From Tribonema minus (lineage: Eukaryota; Sar; Xanthophyceae; Tribonematales; Tribonemataceae): DNA of 64,000 nucleotides. The stretch covers positions 62,001 to 126,000 of the forward strand of contig JAFCMP010000165.1 of NCBI GenBank assembly GCA_017506865.1, in the 5' to 3' direction. The stretch's first letter is position 1; each line of letters opens with the position of its first letter. This document shows positions 55,383-64,000 of the stretch, one piece after another. The position numbers and the translations under genes are program-made. The notes below the pieces were generated by a model, which ran no database searches, was not told the DNA's origin, and saw only the letters and a program-made list of their open reading frames with translations.

Positions 55383-56547
55383 AGAAAAAGCATAAAATTT
55401 CACATGCTTTGAAGCACCATAACTCTTGACTGCTGTGGCTGCATCAAAGCTAGATTGTGGTGGTGGTAGATTATACGAGTCTCTTTGCCACTTACACACA
55501 CAGACCAGAATTTCATGCATGTTTTCGGTCATACTTTGCAACAGCAAGCTGCTGCGCATTGTGTGCAACAAGAGTATCATCATGTGACTGCAACAAGATA
55601 ATGGTATACTTTGTGCGCAACAGGCAAGATCAATCGAGTTCAGTTGCCAACTTGATATTTTGATATGTTTGTAGGACCAGTTGGTGAAGATGCGATAATC
55701 CATAGTGCAGAATCTGATACAGGTACATCTCCGCCGCCGTCCCTGCCGCCGGCGATGGTGCACGCCTTCAACCCACAACCGAACAAGGAACATTATCTTG
55801 GGGCCTCGCGGCACCCTTGATTGTTAGTCATACAACTCTGCGGAGTGTTGTCCAAGGAATGTGGTTAGAGAGCAGCGCCTGTGCGCGGCGACGGGGCAGG
55901 CGGCGGCAGCTGCTTGGCGGGAGCGGCGCGGAGGAGCAGGAGCAGGAGCAGCAGGAGAAAGGAATTCGCAGCAGGGGTTCTAGTGTGTGGCCGGGGATAC
56001 CGGGGGGGGTAACACTAGCAAACAGAAGGGCGGGTTTTAGTAGAATATGCTTGCTTGAGTGACAGCATCAGCCTTTGCAGCACCAGTGCCTGGCACTTAG
56101 TGATCCATGACCATTGTCCTCAGTTCTGGGCGCTGCTACCAGTAGCCCAGGCCTGCACAAAGCTGTTCACGGTTAGGATTATTCTGGCAGAGACACGGGA
56201 GGCCTCAAAGTGGGTCTGGTCGTGTAGAGGCAGTAGCTTAGGCACTTTGGTGCAGCATGATAGTGGGGACCAATCAGGGTTTGGGTGGGGGGTGTTGGGG
56301 TTGGGTCGGACTCTTCGTAGCAACAGCATTGATACCCTTAGCACCAGTACCTGGTGCCCAGTGATCATTTTGCCTAGAGGTGTGATTCAGACGTGTCAGC
56401 ATGGTCCTCAGTTCTGGGCGCTGTCAAAGGCGACCCAGGCCTGCATAAATCTTTTCCAAGACGGGACAAGTTTGCCTCGCGGCTGGGCAACCCCAAGTAG
56501 AGTTTGGTTATGGGGTGTTGGTGGTAGTGTGAAGAGGGGGAAGCCTG

Positions 56548-56756
56548 TTTGCGTTTGAGTCTCTCTTCGGAGAAGGAATGTTGCATTGAGTGCACATCCA
56601 AAGAGAGGGCTTTTCGCGCCCCTTGCGAAGCGAAATTAATAAAAGTACATCTTTGCGTTTGAGTCTCTCTTCGGAGAAGGAATGTTGCATTGAGTGCACA
56701 TCCACAGAGAGGGCTTTTCGCGCCCCTTGCGAAGCGAAATTAATAAAAGTACATCT
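56548..56756. repeat. 104-bp unit, two tandem copies
   Basis: The unit from TTTGCGTTTGAGTCTCTCTT to AAATTAATAAAAGTACATCT occurs twice head to tail with one visible substitution (CATCCAAAGAG against CATCCACAGAG). It includes a short inverted pair, GGGCTTTTCGCGCCCCTTGC. A partial copy in opposite orientation lies at 44788-44848. Confidence 0.9.
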
Positions 56757-58975
56757 ACAACGTAAGTGCACATTCCTTGAGCTGCACCTTGCCGTACGCT
56801 TGCTTCTAGCACCTAGAAATGTGGTTCATTACCTGCATAAGCATATTTATGAATGATTAAATGTAGCACATATCAGCAAACAGAGGGAATATTCTACTGC
56901 ACAAAGAATGTTTGCAGCACTGCATGCCAAAGTCAGCATACATTGTGTGATTCATTGAAGACGTGAACTGCCTTGTGAATGGACAGAGAGTGCATCCATG
57001 AATTGCTCTTTGACATCTGCAACAATTTGCTAAGCCCAGGGCCCGCAAAGGCGTGCTTGCATCTGCAATGAAAATGCTCATTCAATGCAACGAAAGATTG
57101 GAGGGTCATGTCATACAAATGAAAATTAAGATGATTCTAGCCAGTAGCGGGAAACGTGCTGCATGTGGTCATGATGTTGATGTTACTTAACAAGGTTCTC
57201 TCACACAGGGTCGTGCCAGCAGAAAAAATGCACCAGCGCCAGATCCATGCAGGAATGATCCATGTATGATACACAGGAGCAGGCACAGTCTTGCACAGCA
57301 ACAACAGGGCACCAGCACTGAACCAGTCCACCCACTTCCCAGCCAGCCAGGGCTCAGCCGTGTTCGAACAGCTAGCGGATGTCATGGGCTACGTGCGCTG
57401 CCGCCATTCGGTCTGGCAGGTGCGCGGAGCGCGCTGCCAGATAACAGCGCAGGCGCACATGACGCACCCACACCAGATTTGAGTGCAGGCATGCTTGGCG
57501 TGTCCTCCGTTAGAAGAGCGTAGATGCGCGACGCCGGGTCGCGCTTGCCACCCAACAGCGCACGCGCATGCGATGCAGGTGAGAAGAGTGCGCCTGATGC
57601 GCCCACGCACTGCCAGCCAAGAAAAATTCGCAGGCGCCCTTGATGTGTCCGCCGCGAAGCACAGCCTAGGCACGATTACATGTGCCCACAGGCAGAGCCT
57701 GGGCGTGCTGACGGGTGTGCCGTAATGCGTGCATCGCCAAAAAACTCTGACCCCATGTGATGAGCCCACTGTCAAAACAGCGCAGGTGAACATTGGCGCC
57801 CGCCGCCCGCGTACAGTCCGCATCTTGTAAGCGCAGATGTCAATCTCACTCTATGTGTGCACCAGACCCACAGCGCTGGCACAGCAGCAACGTCATCAGG
57901 GGTGCCACAGCCTGCTGCACGCCCTGCATTCAAAAAGCTGCGCGCGCGTGAGTTCACCCCCTTCACGGCTGCGGCTGGGCACTTCAATTACGCTACTCTG
58001 GACATGTGACCAAAGTCTGGTGTTTACCCATTGGTCCCATACATGATCTAATGGCGCTCCCATCCACGTCAACGAGATGGCATGCCTAAAACAGGTTGCA
58101 TATACTCCCAGTAAACTAGGTCCACCTTGATGAAAAGTTCTCACAGGGACTTGGGAACTAACAGCAACATAGAATTGTCAGGATCACATCAGAGAACTCG
58201 CAGTTGCTCAAAAGATGCCTGCTGCGCGAGACCGCAACGACAGTTCCTGGCTCCCAATGTTGGCGCTCCTGCAGAGTTCAGTGTGTATACAGGCTAGGCA
58301 ACTGACCCCATGAGATTACCTGCAGGCGACGCACCATCGCACCTCTTGATGCCACGACGCCCTGCTTTGCCTTGCAAAGCGCTTCAGATGTTGCCGCCAG
58401 CCACTTTTTTTGTGTGCACCTCGTCCCCCTCGCACTATCCTGCCGGTACCTGCGCACGCCTTTGAGTAGACTGCGCTGCAAGCTTCTCCTCGGGTTGCAA
58501 CAGAAGCCCTAGAAGGCGAAGTTCCCAACTGGGGTTGAACTTTTTGAATCATCGCTTGTCTAGAAAAGAATGGCAGCACTTGAGACTTTTGAAGTTTGAA
58601 GCGCGTCCGCCGGGGAGAATGCCAATCGCAGAAACATGCATTGCTGCTGCGGAATGAATCCAGATCCAACGCCTTATACAAGTAGCGCGGCGTTGGCACT
58701 CGAAGCACTATCAAGAGCGACGTTGTGCGAGTGGCACAAGACCACTGCTCTGCCAGTGTTTCGTATGGCGGTCTTTTCAGCAGTTTGAATGCATGCAGTA
58801 AACCTTGTGACAATTTTATGGCTGGAGAAGCTGGAGAGTGGTAGATAAGAGGGCACCTGCAAACATCTTCAATCATCTACTAGGAATTCCTAGTATTCTA
58901 TTTCTTGGAATTTGAGATTCACGCATGGAACACATGGAACAGCATTTCGCCATGCTACTGCTTCATGCAATTATT

Positions 58976-59167
58976 GTGGACTTGTATGTATGAAGGCCCC
59001 AAGGGAGCCGGGTTGCCTATGCAATTGAACGGTTTGCTTCAACGCAGCAGCCTAGCCTGCACTGCGCCCTAGGAGCTTAAATACCGGCGCTGCATTCGCG
59101 CTCCGCGTGTGTATGCCATGATGCGCTCCGCCAGCTCTGACGCCAACGACATACTCAGCTGCATCAT
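58976..59167 (-). mobile_element. Diverged 3'-end fragment of the same retroelement, inverted
   Basis: The plus strand reads GCCGGGTTGCCTATGCAATT and GCATTCGCGCTCC, the reverse complement of the element end at 61734-61912, with several substitutions and small indels. It lies directly before copy B of the segmental duplication. It is clearly older than the other two copies. Confidence 0.85.
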
Positions 59168-59336
59168 GCACTGAATAGCCCTGAACAGCCAACCTGGTGC
59201 ACTGCTTGAATCTACTTTACATGTGTGCACAGAATATGTTGATTCAGGCAGTCGTTATCCCTCCAGATAGTTAATAAATAGTTGGGAACAAAGGCTACTG
59301 CACTGCACAAGTTTTCTTGTTTGCAATGTATTCACA

Positions 59337-61832
59337 ATGAATGATGCTATGCCTCCACCAGCACGGGCATCACATGCATTACATTATGTACAAATCCATG
59401 ATTCGAATTCCTACACAGCTAGCAGCGCACCGGCTGCTGCTCCACTCCGAAGAAGCGCTTCAACGCCAGCTGCCAAACGCAGCCATTGTAGGGTACATTG
59501 GCTCATTAAGAAATGCCATGCCGATGGAGTGCATGTGGCGCTGCGACCGAAAACGGGCAAGTGCTTGTGTGCGCTGCGTGCCCTGCGGCAACTGTTGCAG
59601 GTTCGTCTCCACCTTATCTGCAAGACCGGTGGCGATGACATCTGCAAGCCCGCTCCAGGAGCGGCACCTCTGGCTACACGGCAGCTGCAGAGCACTGATT
59701 TCACCTGCTGGGCAGTATTCGCAGCTGCTGCAGAATCCAGTCAGGGCTTTACGTCGGTCGGGGTACCGGTAGGGCACCCAGCCTATGTGCATGCTGCCAT
59801 GAGCAAGCATCTTGTTGACGCAGGGACATGGCGATTGTCGTGGCAGCTAGCTGGGATGGCGCGGCATCACCTACAGGCAGCACAATTCATTCTGCGCAGG
59901 TCACTGACAAAGCGCATGGGCTTCTTAGCTCGGGTCGTTGACACGGCTTTGAGTGAGACATGGCTGCACGCATTTGACGGGTTCTGTGCATGGACGCTTG
60001 AACGCATGCTGCACCTGCACGGCTGCGCTACCGCGGCAGTCATGAAGTCACACCTGCTGGCCGCCTGCACTGCTGGTGACAATGAGGTAGCCAGCAGTGG
60101 CAGCGTGCTGGTATTGCCGCGCTTGGGCCCGCCAGAACTCACGGACATCGCAGTGCCACTGCGGGCGTCACGGTTGCCGGAGCGACGAGGCGGTCTGGGC
60201 ATGCCGCTTTTGGGGCTACTGGCACCAGCCGCATACACGGCCCAGGCATGCACAACACTGCGGCCTGCAATAATTCATGCCACTGTGGCAGCAGGGGCCC
60301 TGAGGCTCGGCACTGACGAACACGGCGCAGTCACCTGGTTCGCGCAGCACTCATGCGCAATACGCGAGGACCAGGGACTGCCGCCAATCATCGAGGCCGT
60401 GCGACGCTCTACGCGAGCGCTGACAGCTGATGGCGGCGAAAAATCACGCACAGCTGTGGCCGAGCAGCTCCCAGCATCGTTGCTACGGTGGGCAGCGGAT
60501 ACAACGGCCGCAGCGTCGACGCTCCCCACTGCGGTGCAAGCGATCTACGCCGCAACTGCCGTCACGGAGACGGGGACCACTGAGCCAGCCCCACACACCC
60601 ACGGCATTGTGCCTGGCGCCGAGGCGGCCGCTGCGGCGGCGACCGTACCTGGCCCTCAAGCCGCTGCCGCGGCTGCCTCTTCCACGCCCGCTAAAACACA
60701 AACTAGCGCGGAAGAAAGCAGCTGCAGCGGCGGGCAGGAGGACGACGACGACGACTGGGAGGCCTATGCTGACGAGATCTGCAGAAAGGTAGTGCCCCGC
60801 CGCCGGCGCGGTCACTTCACGCACGGACTACAAGCCGGCCTTTCAAATGTTCTTCGACGTCAATACGAGGACTGCCTGGTGGAGGACCTAGAGGCTGCCT
60901 CGGCTGGTGCCGTGGGCAAGCCGACGCAGGCTACACTTATTGGTGACTTGCGTGACACCAGCCGCCGCCGCCAACAGGCTAGCGCGCGGGTCCTGGCGCA
61001 GCTGCGCAGCCAGCGTGCGTCCGGGGCAATGGCGTGGATGAGCGTGCCACCCGCTGCCAATGACCGCCCGGGTGCGGCGCCCATGTCCAGTATGGCAGCA
61101 GCCACGATGATTATGGTTGCGATCTTTATAGACGGGTGGGGCATACAGGGCGAGGTGTGCCCATGGCGGTGCAGTGACGTGAGCCCCACCTCCACGCATG
61201 CGATCAGCTGCCCCAGCCAGCACATACGGGGGCACAACGCGACACACACTGCCCAAAAGCGGTGCCTACAGCGCATCTTGAGACAGCACCATGTCTCTAT
61301 TGTCCGCAATGAGGACGCTAGCGTCTTCAAGGTACCGGGGTATCGGGCGGACACAGTCATTGACCCAGGGTGTCTGCACTTTAGCAGTGCATACCGTAAC
61401 AAGGGAATAGTGCTAGACACAAGTGTGCGCGCACCCACAGCGAGCTCGTACCTGACAGGCAAAACAAATGCCTCGAACACGGACGGCTATGCTGCTGGGG
61501 TGGGGGAGGACGCGAAGGTCAAGCACCACACCGGCACCTTGACGTCATCTTGGGCTTTTGTGCCATTCGTGCAGGAGTCGTACGGACGGCTGGGCAAGCA
61601 GACAAGCCTTTTTGTTAAGGAGTTGGCAATGCACTCAGCACTGTGCTCAGGGGGGGGGAAGGCAGATGTGTTACGCAAGGCCGGGTTAGCTAAGCGTCAG
61701 ATCCACATTGAGCTGAGCATATCGCTGGCGCGGGAGTTGGCGGAGCGCGTCATGGCATACACACGTGGAGCGCGAATGCTGGGCTGTGTTGCGGCGCCGG
61801 TATCCAAACTCCTAGGGCACAGCGCAGACTAG
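59337..61832 (+). CDS. Retroelement ORF fragment: RT C-terminus, zinc-finger-like region, endonuclease-like C-terminus
   Basis: An 831-codon frame whose first ~22 codons come from flanking DNA. GFTSVGVPVGHPAYVHAAMS (residues ~138-157) matches the segment after the catalytic box of non-LTR reverse transcriptases; the catalytic aspartates are upstream and absent. LPERRGGLGMPLLGLLAPAA is the usual RT C-terminal motif. After an acidic linker, CPWRC...HAISCPSQHIRGHNATH forms a C/H cluster. Then YRADTVIDPG, VLDTSVRAPT, KVKHH and WAFVPFVQESYGRLG follow the order of a restriction-like (PD-(D/E)XK) endonuclease domain. This points to an RLE-bearing non-LTR lineage; assignment to a clade needs the missing RT. 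Probably not a functional gene. Confidence 0.7.
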   Translation: MNDAMPPPARASHALHYVQIHDSNSYTASSAPAAAPLRRSASTPAAKRSHCRVHWLIKKCHADGVHVALRPKTGKCLCALRALRQLLQVRLHLICKTGGDDICKPAPGAAPLATRQLQSTDFTCWAVFAAAAESSQGFTSVGVPVGHPAYVHAAMSKHLVDAGTWRLSWQLAGMARHHLQAAQFILRRSLTKRMGFLARVVDTALSETWLHAFDGFCAWTLERMLHLHGCATAAVMKSHLLAACTAGDNEVASSGSVLVLPRLGPPELTDIAVPLRASRLPERRGGLGMPLLGLLAPAAYTAQACTTLRPAIIHATVAAGALRLGTDEHGAVTWFAQHSCAIREDQGLPPIIEAVRRSTRALTADGGEKSRTAVAEQLPASLLRWAADTTAAASTLPTAVQAIYAATAVTETGTTEPAPHTHGIVPGAEAAAAAATVPGPQAAAAAASSTPAKTQTSAEESSCSGGQEDDDDDWEAYADEICRKVVPRRRRGHFTHGLQAGLSNVLRRQYEDCLVEDLEAASAGAVGKPTQATLIGDLRDTSRRRQQASARVLAQLRSQRASGAMAWMSVPPAANDRPGAAPMSSMAAATMIMVAIFIDGWGIQGEVCPWRCSDVSPTSTHAISCPSQHIRGHNATHTAQKRCLQRILRQHHVSIVRNEDASVFKVPGYRADTVIDPGCLHFSSAYRNKGIVLDTSVRAPTASSYLTGKTNASNTDGYAAGVGEDAKVKHHTGTLTSSWAFVPFVQESYGRLGKQTSLFVKELAMHSALCSGGGKADVLRKAGLAKRQIHIELSISLARELAERVMAYTRGARMLGCVAAPVSKLLGHSAD

Positions 61833-61915
61833 GCTGCTGCGTTGACGCAAGCTTTTCGATTGCATAGGCAACCCGGCCTCCCTTGGGCCTTTATAAATAC
61901 AAGTCCATACGTACT
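59403..61915 (+). mobile_element. 5'-truncated non-LTR retrotransposon
   Basis: Bounded on the left by the end of copy A/B homology and on the right by the same TACAAGTCCATACGTACT border shared with the fragment at 40604-41064. It holds the 3' part of one long ORF and ~80 bp of 3' untranslated sequence with no poly-A tail. The left border lies inside the reverse-transcriptase region, so the copy cannot encode an active polymerase. Confidence 0.82.
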
Positions 61916-62924
61916 GCTGCAGAGTACATCAATGTATGTATGACGCATCGAACCCGTAGAAGTTAAAGGCACAAAGACCTGCCTTAATGGACAACGTGGC
62001 AGAGCAACGTACTGCGGTGTGCAAGTAGTGCTACATGTGCGCATGCGCACAGAGCGCGCAACATGAAATGGTGGGCTTGTATGCCTTTGCTCAGCCATGG
62101 CCCTAACAGCTCAGCTTGTGAACGGAACGATGGCAGCTGCACTTGTGACTGGCACCGACAACAAATGTCTACAGCACACTTGTGGTGTACACGAGCGAAA
62201 CAGCATACGATGGGAAGGTGAGGGTGATCGTCAACAAACTGCAGTGTTACACATCTTGTGGCAAAGCATGGACTCTGAGCGAGAGTTGTTGCAAGTCACA
62301 TGGCGGGGTAAGAAAATGCTCAAGTGCACGCAAGTGCACTGCTAATTAGCAAGCGTTGATCAAATGAACATCACAGTACAAACAGCAAACTGATACTCAG
62401 ACACACCACAAGTGCCAAGATGGCATCACGCCAAATATATTCAAGGTATGCTGCATACATACCACTCCAGCCATACATACCAGTGCATACTATGCATGGC
62501 GGCCCCTGAGGGGGTACCTCTCGGTACAGCCTCACGCAGCACACAGTACGATGTGAAAAAAAAACGTACAGGATGGTGTACATCTGTACAGCATGCGCAG
62601 TGTGCCACAAGGGCTGCAGCAGCAGCCTGCACTTCAACTTGCGCTTATTGCGATTGCGGTCCCACCCAACCCCAGCGAGTCAGGCGAAGCATGCTGATTT
62701 TGAGGGCACAAGCGCTGCTCGCTCTGCTGCCTGACAGCAGACCCCCTGCCCTCGCCCCTCACTTTAACATGCACCCGTGTAGGCATGATTTTTCGTCGTC
62801 TGCAGGTGCAAAAGGTGTTGCAACGCATGTGCCAGCGTGTCCTTGATCAAATGCATGCTGGCCCTGAAGATGCCTGCCACTGATCTGCCAGAGGTGTACT
62901 GGTGCACTGGTCACCGCACAGACG

Positions 62925-63212
62925 TCAAAACTTGCTCATTGTACGCGTGGCACATGGAACGCCGCTGTTGCCGTTGAGGTAGCTGTTGAAGTAGCTACTG
63001 TCAAGATCATCTGCCCCCCCCCACTTTTCCGCCAGGGTCTTGTACTTGCCCCCCATGCGCGCCAACACCTCAGTCCACAGCGCCGCCGGCTGGGATTCAT
63101 CGGTGTACTGGTCGAGCACTGTCCCCACATCGCACGCTGCCGCGTACCACGCCCCCAGCTTCACCTCCCGCGCCAGCTGGCCGGGGCCCCACCCGCAGAA
63201 GCGCACAAAGAA
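62925..63212 (-). CDS. UPF0301/AlgH (DUF179) family, terminal exon (copy B, partial)
   Basis: After an acceptor TTGCGCAG (63213-63214) the exon reads FFVRFCGWGPGQL, then REVKLGAWYAAACD, then LWTEVLARMGGKYKTLAEK and a short tail to a stop at 62925. FFVGYAGWGPGQL and LWEEILxxMGGxY are the diagnostic C-terminal motifs of UPF0301, including the plant DUF179 proteins; here R and C replace the usual G-Y-A. The frame is intact, unlike copy A at 54.4 kb. Upstream exons with the N-terminal half were not found and may lie beyond the right edge. The function of this family is not established. Confidence 0.72.
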   Translation of the reverse strand, partial: FFVRFCGWGPGQLAREVKLGAWYAAACDVGTVLDQYTDESQPAALWTEVLARMGGKYKTLAEKWGGADDLDSSYFNSYLNGNSGVPCATRTMSKF

Positions 63213-64000
63213 CTGCGCAAGGGGGATGGGGGCATGTAGGTATTGAAGTTGTGAGCGCGTGCAAGTGCAAGCTGGCAGGAGCATTATGCAGCGGCGCAGT
63301 GCATCAGCTTTTGATATAATCAATAGTTGAATGATGCTGCAGGGCATATAGGTATTTGCTGTTGAAAGAAACCATTGCGGGACTCTGTGCAACCTGATCA
63401 TCAAGAGGTGACTGGCTGTTGAGCATGCTAGCATGCGTTTGAAACAGGGCGAGGGCTCGATAACGTCCCAGTGCGTAGCACACGTGCAGAAGCTGCCATG
63501 ATCACCAAGATATATGAAGTGCGAGCTGCACAGGTACTGCTGGGCAGCCACAAGCGGCGCTGCACAGAGGGCGGGAGTCGCTGGGTTTGAGAGCTTGATC
63601 ACATTAGTGCACTCAACCCTAACACTAGCCCTAAACTTAGGATCAGGGAAAGAGTCCACAGCGCTCATCATGAAAAATCAACATGTGTTCGTCCAGACAT
63701 AACTGCTGTCACGTCGATGGAGACTAAATGATGTGTGATAAGAACTTTATCATAAAGGTGTGCATGCCAACAGAGGTACTGTATATACCTAGGTTCTTGC
63801 ACATGGCAAACTCGGTGCATGCAAGTATGTAGGCCAGCAGCGGAAGATGCAGCTGACAGCGTGTGCAGCCGCTGTACAATACGCGACCGCAGTTAGTGCA
63901 GCAGACTCGAAGAGCCACTGCGTGGTTGAAGTCGACGGAATGGGCAAATGTGTATGGAAATCATGACATGCCGTCCAGCGAGCCAGCTGTGGGCTATGAG
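63213..64000. other. Right-edge interval, homologous to 54490-55170
   Basis: Diverged counterpart of copy A (GCAAGCGGCGCTG, GAGCCACTGCGTGGTTGAA). A minimal telomere-like string CAACCCTAACACTAGCCCTA lies at 63614. No coding sequence recognised; it should be intron or upstream sequence of the UPF0301 exon. Confidence 0.45.

Larger units (their letters stand above)
55170..58500. other. Repeat-bearing interval without recognised gene
   Basis: Contains the hairpin at 55337-55382, a diverged tandem pair at about 56060-56180 and 56325-56460 (sharing TCCTCAGTTCTGGGCGCTG and CCCAGGCCTGCA), and the 104-bp repeats. A GC-richer piece at 57380-57720 has open frames on both strands but nothing recognisable. 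Upstream exons of the UPF0301 copy A gene were sought here and not found. Confidence 0.4.
59215..63990. repeat. Segmental duplication, copy B (interrupted by retroelement)
   Basis: Homologous to 52590-55170. Homology runs from 59215 to about 59402 (ACATTATGTACAAATCCATG against ACATCATGTACAAGTCCATG), stops, and resumes at about 61911 (GTACTG...). The 2.5 kb in between is the retroelement, so copy A preserves the empty site. Confidence 0.82.

Noticed and set aside
55197-55814. 205-codon minus-strand frame
   Set aside because: Irregular composition, crosses the hairpin and repeats, no splice or family support.
59337-61832. Intact host gene of 831 codons
   Set aside because: The first codons belong to the duplicated flank, the body matches the C-terminal part of a non-LTR element polyprotein, and the reverse-transcriptase catalytic part is missing.

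Overview
The window is eukaryotic nuclear DNA, most likely from an alga. Five genes are split by GT-AG introns and only short GC-rich islands look coding. TTAGGG-type telomere-like tracts lie scattered inside introns and spacers. One gene encodes a plastid-type protein whose N-terminus is a hydrophobic signal segment ending in Ala-Phe followed by a basic Ser/Arg stretch, the leader style of algae with complex (secondary) plastids. The exact lineage cannot be fixed from the sequence.

Layout. 3-1859 (-): long ORF open at the left edge, possibly a retroelement ORF1. 5800-6989 (-): exons of a two-repeat MYB gene. 7581-11714 (-): complete four-exon three-repeat MYB gene. 11.7-19.9 kb: gene-poor, with one GC-rich putative exon near 15.3 kb and a broken hypothetical gene at 17.6-18.5 kb. 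19950-21548 (-): intronless SET protein with a C-terminal MYND-like finger. 22044-28564 (-): six-exon mitochondrial carrier of the pyrimidine-nucleotide (SLC25A33/36, Rim2) type. 28971-39472 (+): seven-exon HerA-like ATPase with three N-terminal LOTUS-like domains, head to head with the carrier. 41688-51051 (-): eight-exon plastid-type conserved protein. 52.6-64 kb: repeats, a diverged segmental duplication carrying the last exon of a UPF0301/AlgH (DUF179) gene (one copy frameshifted), and a 5'-truncated non-LTR retroelement inserted in one copy.

The assembled exon chains of MYB-1, the carrier, the ATPase gene and the plastid-type gene each keep phase at every junction and sum to a whole number of codons (615, 415, 1257 and 404 including stop). 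Together with the family matches across junctions this supports the gene models.

The most unusual signal is in the introns. In the carrier, ATPase and plastid-type genes most introns contain tandem, decaying copies of the neighbouring exon edge together with its splice site: exon end plus GT donor, or AG acceptor plus exon start. Arrays have two to about nine units, closest to the real exon most similar, and several donor-side copies keep an open frame and correct phase. This looks like a systematic duplication of splice junctions that either builds introns or supplies alternative exon ends.
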